NCBI GenBank assembly: GCA_002481545.1
Contig: DLEF01000008.1
Span: 1 to 26,350 of the forward strand
Length of the DNA stretch: 26,350 bases
Reading direction: 5' to 3'
Source: Cyanobacteria bacterium UBA7753
GTDB taxonomy: Bacteria; Cyanobacteriota; Vampirovibrionia; Gastranaerophilales; Gastranaerophilaceae
Under the pieces are notes generated by a model. The model ran no database searches. It was not told the origin of the DNA and worked only from the letters and a program-made list of their open reading frames with translations. The first letter of the stretch is position 1. Each line of letters begins with the position of its first letter. Position numbers and translations under genes: made by a program. Of the stretch, positions 13,769-20,556 are shown piece by piece.

Positions 13769-13797
13769 ATAGAATACGAGGATAAAGGGTACAAAAC

Positions 13798-14046
13798 ATG
13801 GCAGTCGGAGCTAGAGATTACATCGACAAACTGCTTGTCGAAAAGTATGCTAAAGAACAGGTGGATAACCATGAGCAGACAGATTCAAAATATTCGCCTG
13901 ACGAAGTTTACGAAGTTATGAATAACGCTTCGGGTAACATGATTAATTATTTCAAGCTGTCACAGAGATTAGCAATAGCCTGTTATGCAGTAAATGCAAA
14001 GGCGGCGGAATATCGTAGAGTACAGCCTGTTGCAGCAGCGGGATAA
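13798..14046 (+). CDS. Small conserved protein, copy 2 (82 aa), paralogue of 7326-7583
   Basis: Family not recognised. It begins MAVGARDYIDKLLVEKYAKE, then a variable patch near residues 26-30, then the conserved core KYSPDEVYEVMNNAS, INYFKLSQRLAIACYAVNAK and YRRVQPVA, ending in AAG. There is no signal peptide or clear membrane segment, although the core helix around LAIACYAVNA is fairly hydrophobic and could be an interaction surface. The ribosome site AAAGGG lies 8 nt before ATG 13798. The gene has its own upstream element, a structured leader of about 170 nt and a terminator, so it is monocistronic. Silent sites differ widely from copy 1 while protein is about 89 percent identical, so the duplication is not recent, and selection on the protein is strong. 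Confidence 0.88.
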   Translation: MAVGARDYIDKLLVEKYAKEQVDNHEQTDSKYSPDEVYEVMNNASGNMINYFKLSQRLAIACYAVNAKAAEYRRVQPVAAAG

Positions 14047-14061
14047 TTAGTACAAAATTTC

Positions 14062-14110
14062 AAAAGAGGGATAATGCAGACTCAAAAACATTTACCCAAT
14101 CCCTCTTTTT
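14062..14110 (+). terminator. Terminator of small protein copy 2
   Basis: AAAAGAGGGAT (14062-14072) pairs with ATCCCTCTTTT (14099-14109). The 26-nt loop contains a weak AATG/CATT inner stem. T-rich after the stem. Confidence 0.75.
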
Positions 14111-14156
14111 TATAAATATGTTATCTGAGGCATTCGGTCGGCTGACGGCATAACTT

Positions 14157-15017
14157 TTATGCAACGGAAACGCCGTCCGAAATGAACTTCAAATCATTAT
14201 AGACGGTGTAACCGTCCATCGGCTCAAAATCTTGATTTATGACAAAATAAGTCGAGCCTGAACCTGACATGATGCTATCGGGGTATTTTGCCTTGATGGC
14301 TTGCAATTCTTTGTAGTCATCAAATACCGCCGTTTCCAAATCGTTGTATAAAAACTGACAAATGTCCGTTCCGATTTTTATTGCATCGACCATTTTTGAT
14401 GTCATGTCGTAATTAGGTTTATTTGTGAGTTCGGAATATTTTGTATAAGCCTCTTTTGCGCTTATGCCGAGGTCATTTGGTTTTATTAGTGATACATTAT
14501 ATTCTCTGAACGGTAATTTTGTGATAACTTCGCCTCTGCCTGTTGCAAGGAGGCAACCGCCGCCGAGACAAACATTCAGGTCGGAGCCCAGTTGACTGCA
14601 TAAATTGTGCATTTCCGCAGGCGTTAACACATCATCAAACAATTTATTCAATCCGAATATTGTTCCCGCGCCGTTAGTGCTTCCGCCCGCAAGCCCTGCG
14701 GAGACGGGTATATGTTTTTCTATATGTATAGTTGTTTTATAACCTTGTCCGTTATGGTTTTGTGCAAATTTTTCACTGTTATAAAATATGTTTGCCGCTT
14801 TCCAAACGAGGTTTTTTTCGTTGTAAGGTATTTCATTGCTTGTGCCTGACAAAACAATCTCTGATTCGCCGCTTTTTTCAACGGATATCGTGAGATAATC
14901 ATACAGACTAATCAGTTGCATAACGCTTTGGATATTATGAAATCCGTCAGGGCGTTTGTTCACAACTTCTAACGTTAGATTAACTTTTGCGGGTGTTTTT
15001 ATTTTTATACTTTTCAT
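14157..15017 (-). CDS. ispE: 4-diphosphocytidyl-2-C-methyl-D-erythritol kinase IspE
   Basis: ATP-dependent GHMP kinase, fourth enzyme of the MEP isoprenoid pathway, cytoplasmic. 286 residues, the usual length. Motif 1 is KTPAKVNLTLEV with the active-site Lys. PDGFHNIQSVMQ is the substrate-binding segment. Motif 2, the ATP-binding glycine loop, is PVSAGLAGGSTNGAG. The catalytic Asp lies in LGSDLNVCLGGG. Motif 3 is MSGSGSTYFV. ATG 15017 has no Shine-Dalgarno; TAAATT lies 6 nt upstream, so a leaderless or near-leaderless mRNA is possible. ispH, the last enzyme of the same pathway, starts 570 bp away in the opposite direction. Confidence 0.96.
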   Translation of the reverse strand: MKSIKIKTPAKVNLTLEVVNKRPDGFHNIQSVMQLISLYDYLTISVEKSGESEIVLSGTSNEIPYNEKNLVWKAANIFYNSEKFAQNHNGQGYKTTIHIEKHIPVSAGLAGGSTNGAGTIFGLNKLFDDVLTPAEMHNLCSQLGSDLNVCLGGGCLLATGRGEVITKLPFREYNVSLIKPNDLGISAKEAYTKYSELTNKPNYDMTSKMVDAIKIGTDICQFLYNDLETAVFDDYKELQAIKAKYPDSIMSGSGSTYFVINQDFEPMDGYTVYNDLKFISDGVSVA

Positions 15018-15121
15018 AATTTTAATTTATTTTAAAATCCCCGCAATGTCAAACAGATAATAAAACTTGTTCTTCGTCCGCCTGTTATACCCTTGACAAA
15101 ATGTGGAATATAGTAAATAAT

Positions 15122-15168
15122 AAAAATGCAGGGTGGCACTTGCTCAAGGTGCCGATAAAGTTCCCTGC
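15122..15168 (-). terminator. Double-stem terminator after the 23-codon gene
   Basis: On the minus strand GCAGGG/CCCTGC encloses GGCAC/GTGCC, followed by ATTTTTATT. The stem starts at the last base of the stop codon. It also lies about 100 nt before ispE, so it could act as an attenuator for read-through into ispE. Confidence 0.65.
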
Positions 15169-15239
15169 TAAATTGGTAATTTTAATGCTATTGCACAAAT
15201 CGCTATTGCGAGCAATAGCATTATTACTTTATTCAGCAA
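15168..15239 (-). CDS. Probable 23-aa membrane peptide
   Basis: TTG start at 15239, preceded by a perfect GGAGGT at 6-nt spacing (15251-15246). An in-frame stop sits just upstream and a terminator begins at the stop codon. The peptide opens MLNKVIMLLLAIAIC and ends LKLPI: a single hydrophobic helix with one Lys on each side, the layout of small membrane proteins and of type I toxins. There is no homologue I recognise. The coding sequence carries two copies of GCAATAGC and one inverted copy, GCTATTGC (see findings). Alternatives: a leader peptide in an attenuator for ispE, or chance; the ideal ribosome site plus terminator argue against chance. The plus-strand frame through here has no ribosome site. 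Confidence 0.5.
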   Translation of the reverse strand: MLNKVIMLLLAIAICAIALKLPI

Positions 15240-15393
15240 TTTTCTACCTCCTTTTTTGGTCTTTCAATTTTATAGATTGTAGCCAAGCGGATAATAGAGG
15301 TTTACTTTAACCCTGCATAACTATATTAACATATTTTCAAAGTTGTGTCTATAAAAATAGTAGGTTAAGCATACCTGCCCAACAAATATGACT

Positions 15394-15402
15394 TGATATA
15401 AT
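15394..15402 (+). promoter_or_regulatory. Extended -10 promoter of ispH-rpsA
   Basis: TGATATAAT, a TGn-extended perfect -10 box. No good -35 is visible at 17 nt, which extended -10 promoters tolerate. The predicted start is near 15409. Confidence 0.55.
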
Positions 15403-15461
15403 ATTATTTTCATGATTTAATCTTCATACAGAGTTTACACTCCGACCAAAGAAAGGCTTTC

Positions 15462-15487
15462 GGGCAGAGGGGGGGGTAAAAAGGGGG
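15462..15487 (+). promoter_or_regulatory. G-run cluster in the ispH leader (possible G-quadruplex)
   Basis: GGG, then eight G in a row (15469-15476), then GGGGG (15483-15487). They can form four G3 tracts with loops of 4, 2 and 6 nt in the RNA. Such runs are rare in this AT-rich sequence. The G8 tract could also vary in length by slippage. Confidence 0.4.
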
Positions 15488-15556
15488 CAGACCTTTTAGA
15501 TGAAAGTAACCCGTTTTATTCCAAAATATAAAAATCCTCAAATATATTCCCGAAAG

Positions 15557-15575
15557 ATTAGTTTAAAAAACTAAT
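15557..15575 (+). promoter_or_regulatory. Hairpin 10 nt before the ispH start
   Basis: ATTAGTTT-AAA-AAACTAAT, a perfect 8-bp stem placed where a ribosome site would normally be; no Shine-Dalgarno is visible. Confidence 0.45.
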
Positions 15576-15585
15576 AAATCAAATA

Positions 15586-16461
15586 TTGAATAAAAACAGA
15601 GATATAAAATTAGCGAAATATGCAGGGTTTTGTTACGGCGTAAAACGTGCGGTAGACACGGTTAAAAAGTTGAAAGCCGACAATCCCGACAAAAACATTT
15701 ACGTTTTGGGTGAACTTATCCATAACACTCAAGTTATCCAAGAATTGGACAAGCTTGGGATTAAGACTATTTATGAACTTCCGGAAAAAGGTGACGGGAT
15801 TTGTGTCATAAGAAGTCACGGAGCTTCACCTGAAGTGTTTGAAAATATTAAAAAAGCGGGATTTGAGATAGTTGATTTAACCTGCCTTGATGTGAAGAAG
15901 GTTCAGCAGCAGGCAATAGAGCTTGCCAAAGAGGATTATTTCCTCGTAATCGTGGGCAAGCCGGAACACCCCGAAGTTGTGGCTATAAAAGCCAATGCGG
16001 AACAATACAGCAAAAACGTTGTTGTAGCAAGTAATTCCGAAAAATTAAAACCATACGAAGAACAGATAAAGAAACATAAAAAAGTCGGAGTAGTTGTTCA
16101 AACAACCCAAAGACTTGAAAATCTTTTGGATATTGTTAATTATTTAACTCCGTTATCAAAGGAATTACGTATAAAAAATACTATTTGTAAAAGCACTTCT
16201 ATGCGTCAGAAAGAGGCAAGAGAACTTGCAAAAGAGAACGATTTAATGATTGTTGTCGGCTCTAAAAAGAGTGCAAACACAACGCACTTAGCAGAGATAT
16301 TGAAGGATTATGCAAAGACAATTCATATCGAAAACGATGAAGAGTTGAAAGATTATGCCGACATAATCAATAATGCAAAGAATATAGCGGTTACGGCGGG
16401 TGCATCCACTCCGCAAAACGTTATAGAACGAGTTGTTGAAGAAATAAAAGGAGGAATATAA
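15586..16461 (+). CDS. ispH: 4-hydroxy-3-methylbut-2-enyl diphosphate reductase IspH
   Basis: Final MEP-pathway enzyme; reduces HMBPP to IPP and DMAPP with a 4Fe-4S cluster. The three cluster cysteines are Cys16 (GFCYGVKRAV), Cys100 (LTCLDV) and Cys201 (NTICKST), each 4 residues later than in E. coli IspH. The HPE motif with His128 and catalytic Glu130 is in GKPEHPEV. The C terminus has KKSANTTHLAEIL and TAGASTPQNVI. 291 residues. The start is TTG 15586: no ATG lies nearby and the core begins within a few residues, so a later start is unlikely. There is no Shine-Dalgarno, but a hairpin lies just upstream. The stop is 2 nt before rpsA, so the two are co-transcribed; ispH-rpsA pairing or fusion is known in clostridia. 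Confidence 0.96.
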   Translation: MNKNRDIKLAKYAGFCYGVKRAVDTVKKLKADNPDKNIYVLGELIHNTQVIQELDKLGIKTIYELPEKGDGICVIRSHGASPEVFENIKKAGFEIVDLTCLDVKKVQQQAIELAKEDYFLVIVGKPEHPEVVAIKANAEQYSKNVVVASNSEKLKPYEEQIKKHKKVGVVVQTTQRLENLLDIVNYLTPLSKELRIKNTICKSTSMRQKEARELAKENDLMIVVGSKKSANTTHLAEILKDYAKTIHIENDEELKDYADIINNAKNIAVTAGASTPQNVIERVVEEIKGGI

Positions 16462-16463
16462 AT

Positions 16464-17528
16464 ATGGTAACTATGGAAAAAGATAAACAATTGGACGAAT
16501 TTGAACAATTGTTGGAAGATTCATTATCAAAACAACATTCCGTAGCCGATATCGTAGAAGGTACGGTTATGAGAAAGGAATCTGACGGATATTTAGTAAG
16601 CGTTAAGGGTGCTAAAATGGAAGCATACTTACCGCAAAAAGAAATCCCTACGGATGAAACTCTTGAAGTAGGCGACGTAAAAGAATTTTACGTATTGAGA
16701 GAAGAAGACGATGACAACCCTATGCAATTGTCATTGAGCAGAATCGCATTTGCTCAGGCATGGGCTCAATTGAACGACGCTAAATTACAAGGTGATACAA
16801 TCCTTGCTAAGGTTGAAAAGACTGTTAAGGGTGGTGTTGTTGTTGATGTTGCAGGTTTGAAAGGTTTCATTCCTTCATCTCAATTGAGAACAGGTGTTCC
16901 GTTCGACGGACTTGTTGGCACTAAGATTGAGGCTAAAGTTCTTGAGGCTGATCCTAAGAAAACAAAACTTATCTTATCTCAAAGACAAGCTGTTGCTGAA
17001 CAAAGAGACCAAATGGTTGATAACGTTCTTGCATCATTGGAAGAAGATTCCGTTGTTTCAGGTACAGTTGTAAGAATTACAGACTTCGGTGCTTTCGTTG
17101 ATATCAACGGTATTGACGGACTTTTGCCTATCTCTGAAATTTCTTGGCAAAGAATTAAACATCCTTCAGATGTTCTTTCTTTAGGTCAAAAATTGGAAGT
17201 TAAGATTATCAAGATTGATAACGAATTAAAGAGAATTTCATTGTCATTAAAGAGAATGGGCGAAAACCCTTGGCAACAAATCGAAGGCAAATTCGAAGAA
17301 GGTCAGGTTATAACAGGTACTGTTAATAAGATTACTACCTTCGGTGCTTTCATCAACATCTTCCCAGGGGTTGAAGCATTGTTGCCTGTAGCAGAAATGA
17401 GCAATGAAAACGTTAATCCGTTCGATATGTTCAAAGTCGGCGACGAAGTAAAAGTTCTTATCAAGAGATTCACTCCGCAAGAACACAGAATTGCTTTGAG
17501 CATTAAAGACATTCCTGCTGAGGCATAG
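16464..17528 (+). CDS. rpsA: Small-subunit ribosomal protein S1 (four S1 domains)
   Basis: S1 binds mRNA on the 30S subunit and helps start translation. 354 residues with four S1/OB domains at roughly 27-92 (IVEGTVMRKESDGYLVSVKG), 108-175 (LAKVEKTVKGGVVVDVAGL), 193-265 (SGTVVRITDFGAFVDINGID) and 280-350 (ITGTVNKITTFGAFINIFPG). E. coli S1 has six domains; four is usual for shorter S1 proteins outside proteobacteria. The first domain is the most degenerate and acidic. Start ATG 16464 lies 9 nt after AAAGGAGG; the ATG at 16473 is too far away. Codon use is of the highly expressed kind. Translation may be coupled to ispH, whose stop is 2 nt upstream. Confidence 0.95.
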   Translation: MVTMEKDKQLDEFEQLLEDSLSKQHSVADIVEGTVMRKESDGYLVSVKGAKMEAYLPQKEIPTDETLEVGDVKEFYVLREEDDDNPMQLSLSRIAFAQAWAQLNDAKLQGDTILAKVEKTVKGGVVVDVAGLKGFIPSSQLRTGVPFDGLVGTKIEAKVLEADPKKTKLILSQRQAVAEQRDQMVDNVLASLEEDSVVSGTVVRITDFGAFVDINGIDGLLPISEISWQRIKHPSDVLSLGQKLEVKIIKIDNELKRISLSLKRMGENPWQQIEGKFEEGQVITGTVNKITTFGAFINIFPGVEALLPVAEMSNENVNPFDMFKVGDEVKVLIKRFTPQEHRIALSIKDIPAEA

Positions 17529-17590
17529 GCGGGGGTAAATGTATTGGGTTAAGTTTTAATCCTATGCATTAACTTTAAATATAAATAAAA

Positions 17591-17617
17591 AGGCTGTCCC
17601 GAAAGGACAGTCTTTTT
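17591..17617 (+). terminator. Bidirectional terminator between rpsA and the TPR gene
   Basis: AGGCTGTCC-CGAAA-GGACAGTCT with A-run before and T-run after, so it works from both sides. It lies between convergent rpsA and the minus-strand TPR gene. Confidence 0.9.
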
Positions 17618-19009
17618 TTATTTTAATTTTGCAAGTGCATTTAGTGTTTCATTGTAAATCTTTGTGTTGTTTGTTTTTAGAGCGAGAGTTTTTGCTATGA
17701 CTAAATCCTCTTTTCCCGAAACTTTATCATTTTGCATTATCTTTAAAACCCCTCTGTTGTAAAAAGCCTCCGCGTTTTCCGAATCCAATAAAATGGAAGT
17801 ATTATAATCAGCCAGAGCTCCTTTATAATTTTTCAAGTGCCTTTTGCAAATTCCTCTGTTACAGTATGCACTTGAGTTTTTAGGATTTATTTTAATAGCT
17901 TTGTTGTAATTCGCCAGTGCGTTTCTGTAATCTTTCAGCCCTATTCTGCAAATGCCTATATTGTAATACAATTCATCATCATGCATTCCTAATTGAACCG
18001 CTTTGTTAAAATCATTCAAAGCCCCTTTGTAATCCTTTAAGGCACCCTTGCAAAGTCCGCGGGAATAATAGGCATCCTGATATTTAGGGTTTATGGTTAT
18101 AGCATTTCCAAAATCAATTATTGCTTCTTTATAATTTTTCAGCTTATATTCGCAATATCCCTTTTCAAAGTAAATAAATTGGTTTATTTCTTCGACAGAC
18201 GAATCATGCAGAGCCAGTAAATTGTCCATATCCGTAATTGCGTCGTTATATTCTTTTAGTTGGATGTTACAAAGCGTTCTTAATGCCAGAGTCCTTGCAT
18301 TGTGTCCATCTTTATTTAAAATTTCATCACACAAAAAAAGAGCGGCGTCATAGTTATGTTCTTCAAAGAAAATATTAGCTAAATCATGCATAGAAGCTGT
18401 ATCTTCTTTGTCATATGCAATTGCGCATGCAAAGCATTTCTTTGCCAGTTTTTTGTCATTTTTTATATTGTAAATTTTTCCGAGCCCTCTGTAGGCATAG
18501 GAATATTTTTTATTTAATTTTATGGCTTTTAAATAATCAAATTCCGCTCTTTTATAGTATTGTATCTCTTGTTCCAAATCTGCTCTGGCATTATAGGCTT
18601 CATAATTTCTTGGCTTTAATTTGATTGCATAGTCATAATCTAAAAACGCGCCGTCATAATCTCTAAGGTCGGCTTTTATATCACCGCGCAATATATAATA
18701 TTCACTTCTTTTAGGTTTGAGAAGTATTGCTTTGTCCGCATCTTCCAGTGCTTTTTCGGAATTATCGGAAATGTACAGTAGACTGCTTCTAAGATAATAA
18801 GCCTCGGCATTTCTCGGGTTGAGCCATATGGCATTATCCGTTTCTTTTATTGCCTCTTCCGTTTTGCTGTTATCCATAACAAATATCGTTGCACTGCGAT
18901 TTACGCATTCTTTTGATAATTTATTTACGGATTTAGCATTTGCGGGACAAACCAAGCAACCTAACAACAATATTACAATACATAATTGTTTTAAATTTTT
19001 CATGCACAT
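17618..19009 (-). CDS. Exported TPR-repeat protein (463 aa)
   Basis: The N terminus (MCMKNLKQLCIVILLLGCLV) is a signal sequence. Cleavage after ANA near residue 25 is likely; LLGC could instead serve as a weak lipobox. The rest, about 50-450, is about eleven 34-residue TPR units with conserved features such as AYYLRS, A-x-x-DF/DY and AI-x-[IL]-[ND]P, plus canonical units DYKGALNDFNKAVQLG and NYKGALADYNTSILLD. TPR arrays bind other proteins, here outside the cytoplasm. The partner is unknown. ATG 19009 is favoured over ATG 19003 because AGGAAAAG lies 6 nt upstream. The gene follows purA on the same strand with a 133-nt gap and a possible promoter of its own. Confidence 0.9.
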   Translation of the reverse strand: MCMKNLKQLCIVILLLGCLVCPANAKSVNKLSKECVNRSATIFVMDNSKTEEAIKETDNAIWLNPRNAEAYYLRSSLLYISDNSEKALEDADKAILLKPKRSEYYILRGDIKADLRDYDGAFLDYDYAIKLKPRNYEAYNARADLEQEIQYYKRAEFDYLKAIKLNKKYSYAYRGLGKIYNIKNDKKLAKKCFACAIAYDKEDTASMHDLANIFFEEHNYDAALFLCDEILNKDGHNARTLALRTLCNIQLKEYNDAITDMDNLLALHDSSVEEINQFIYFEKGYCEYKLKNYKEAIIDFGNAITINPKYQDAYYSRGLCKGALKDYKGALNDFNKAVQLGMHDDELYYNIGICRIGLKDYRNALANYNKAIKINPKNSSAYCNRGICKRHLKNYKGALADYNTSILLDSENAEAFYNRGVLKIMQNDKVSGKEDLVIAKTLALKTNNTKIYNETLNALAKLK

Positions 19010-19042
19010 TAAATCTTTTCCTAATATAAGTAATCCTTGAAA

Positions 19043-19071
19043 AGTTTATGATAAAACTCTTGTTTATTCAA
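19043..19071 (-). promoter_or_regulatory. Possible promoter of the exported TPR gene
   Basis: TTGAAT (19071-19066), 17 nt, TAAACT (19048-19043) on the minus strand, starting about 27 nt before the ATG. Confidence 0.4.
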
Positions 19072-19142
19072 TTACATATTAAGAAAAATTACGCATGTTT
19101 ATTAAAAACTTTTTAGTAGCTTTTATTTGCCCCTTTATCCCT

Positions 19143-20420
19143 CTAGCCTCTGAATATCGTCTGTTCTCTGTCAGGTCCGACGCTGACGATTTTGATAGGG
19201 CAGTCGAGTAATTCCTCTAAGCGGGCAAGATATTTTCTGGTATTCTCAGGTAGTTTGTCATAATCTCTTATGCCTGAAATATCTGTCTTCCAACCTTCAA
19301 ATGTTTCATAAACAGGTTCTAAATATTTATGCATATAAATATCGGTCGGATAGTAGTCGTAAACTTTTCCGTTGCGAGTGTCTTTGTATGCCGTGCAAAC
19401 CTTTATCTCATCAAACGTATCAAACACATCAGCCTTGGTAAGAGCGATAGAAGTCAATCCGCCTACCAGTACGGCATATTTCATAGTGACGGCATCAAAC
19501 CAACCGCATCTTCGCGGTCTGCCTGTTGTGACACCGTACTCGTGTCCGATTTCTCGAATCTTAGCTCCGACTTCGTCGTTTAATTCCGTGACAAAAGGAC
19601 CTTCCCCGACTCTTGTTACATACGCTTTGGCGACACCAACGACCTCATCTATCATACAAGGTCCGTAACCGCTCCCTGTTGCGGCTCCGCCACCTATAGG
19701 GTTAGAACTCGTAACATAAGGGTATGTTCCGTAATCCACATCAAGCATTACACCCTGTGCACCCTCAAACAGAATGGTGTCTTTTTTGTGTTCGTTTAAC
19801 AGTTTTTGCCAATCAAAACAAACGTATGGTTTGAAAATTTTTGCATATTCTTCGCAAAGCCCCGTTATACAATCTTTTGTGAACGGTTCCAATCCGTAAA
19901 CTTTTTCCAATTGTTTATTTTTGAGTGGCAGAATAATATCCAATTTTTCTTTCAGAGCCTCAAGGTCATATAAATCCTGAACCTTGAACCCGATTCTTTG
20001 GTATTTGTCGGTATAAGTAGGACCAATACCTTTTTTTGTTGTTCCGATTTTGCCTTTCCCGCCTTTAGCCTCTGTGCAGCCGTCAATCTCTGTATGATAC
20101 GGCATCGTAATAGATGCAAGAGGGGAAATCTTAAGGTTTGATAAATCGACTTTTTGTGATTTTAACTCTTCTAACTCATGCTTGAAAGCCTCCGGAAGAA
20201 TAACCGTGCCTGCTCCGAGCATGCAAATCTTGTTTTTATATAAAATTCCTGAAGGTATCAGGTGAAATTTATATGTTTGATTGTCTGTCACAACGGTATG
20301 TCCAGCATTGCATCCGCCCTGATAACGTATTATAAAATCAGCTTTTTGTGCTAACAAATCCGTGATTTTGGCTTTCCCTTCGTCACCCCATTGAGCTCCG
20401 ACAACAACAGTATTTTTCAT
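19143..20420 (-). CDS. purA: Adenylosuccinate synthetase PurA
   Basis: Joins IMP and aspartate using GTP, first step from IMP to AMP. 425 residues, normal length. Catalytic Asp13 is in QWGDEGKAK and His41 in NAGHTV. Other family motifs are GIGPTYTDKYQRIG, FEGAQGVMLDVDYGTYPYVT and TTGRPRRCGWFD. One oddity is Ala17 where the GDEGKGK loop nearly always has Gly (codon GCC). Overall wording resembles cyanobacterial PurA (for example KITDLL). ATG 20420 is preceded by GGGAGAG. It lies 136 nt after the cytoplasmic TPR gene on the same strand; that gap contains one B and one degenerate A palindrome. Confidence 0.97.
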   Translation of the reverse strand: MKNTVVVGAQWGDEGKAKITDLLAQKADFIIRYQGGCNAGHTVVTDNQTYKFHLIPSGILYKNKICMLGAGTVILPEAFKHELEELKSQKVDLSNLKISPLASITMPYHTEIDGCTEAKGGKGKIGTTKKGIGPTYTDKYQRIGFKVQDLYDLEALKEKLDIILPLKNKQLEKVYGLEPFTKDCITGLCEEYAKIFKPYVCFDWQKLLNEHKKDTILFEGAQGVMLDVDYGTYPYVTSSNPIGGGAATGSGYGPCMIDEVVGVAKAYVTRVGEGPFVTELNDEVGAKIREIGHEYGVTTGRPRRCGWFDAVTMKYAVLVGGLTSIALTKADVFDTFDEIKVCTAYKDTRNGKVYDYYPTDIYMHKYLEPVYETFEGWKTDISGIRDYDKLPENTRKYLARLEELLDCPIKIVSVGPDREQTIFRG

Positions 20421-20442
20421 TCTTACTCTCCCGATATATCTT

Positions 20443-20463
20443 GTCAGGCAGTGCCTGACCTAC
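20443..20463. repeat. Family B-like palindrome, copy 5
   Basis: GTCAGGCA-G-TGCCTGAC then CTAC. The core differs but the GTC/GAC ends and the CTAC tail are kept. Confidence 0.55.
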
Positions 20464-20482
20464 CATCATACAAATATCTTTT

Positions 20483-20498
20483 GGCGAAATATCGCACC
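20483..20498. repeat. Degenerate family A palindrome
   Basis: GGCGA-AATA-TCGCACC. The left arm lacks two bases of the consensus. Confidence 0.5.
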
Positions 20499-20556
20499 CG
20501 TAACCCTCGGATTTTACAACCCGCAGTTACATTTTTATTATATATCATAAAGGAAA

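Larger units (their letters stand above)
12762..13797. other. 1-kb gene-free region: repeats, orphan RNA candidate, promoter and leader
   Basis: From left to right: ycf23 terminator, family A palindrome, D tract, family B palindrome, an orphan hairpin plus terminator (13106-13179), the GC-rich G element, a GC-rich stretch (13294-13500) with GCGAACGAAAGCGAG-like sequence but no convincing gene, another A palindrome, then the control region of small protein copy 2. Short reading frames here have no ribosome sites and follow GC-rich repeat sequence. Confidence 0.6.
15018..15585. other. Divergent region between ispE and ispH
   Basis: It contains the 23-codon gene and its terminator on the minus strand. 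On the plus strand are an extended -10 promoter (15394-15402) and a leader of about 177 nt with long G runs and a hairpin before the ispH start. The interval 15252-15390 holds nothing else I can support. Confidence 0.55.

Noticed and set aside
15101..15310. 69-codon hydrophobic plus-strand frame
   Set aside because: No ribosome site; its hydrophobicity comes from reading antisense to the 23-codon gene, and it crosses that gene's terminator.
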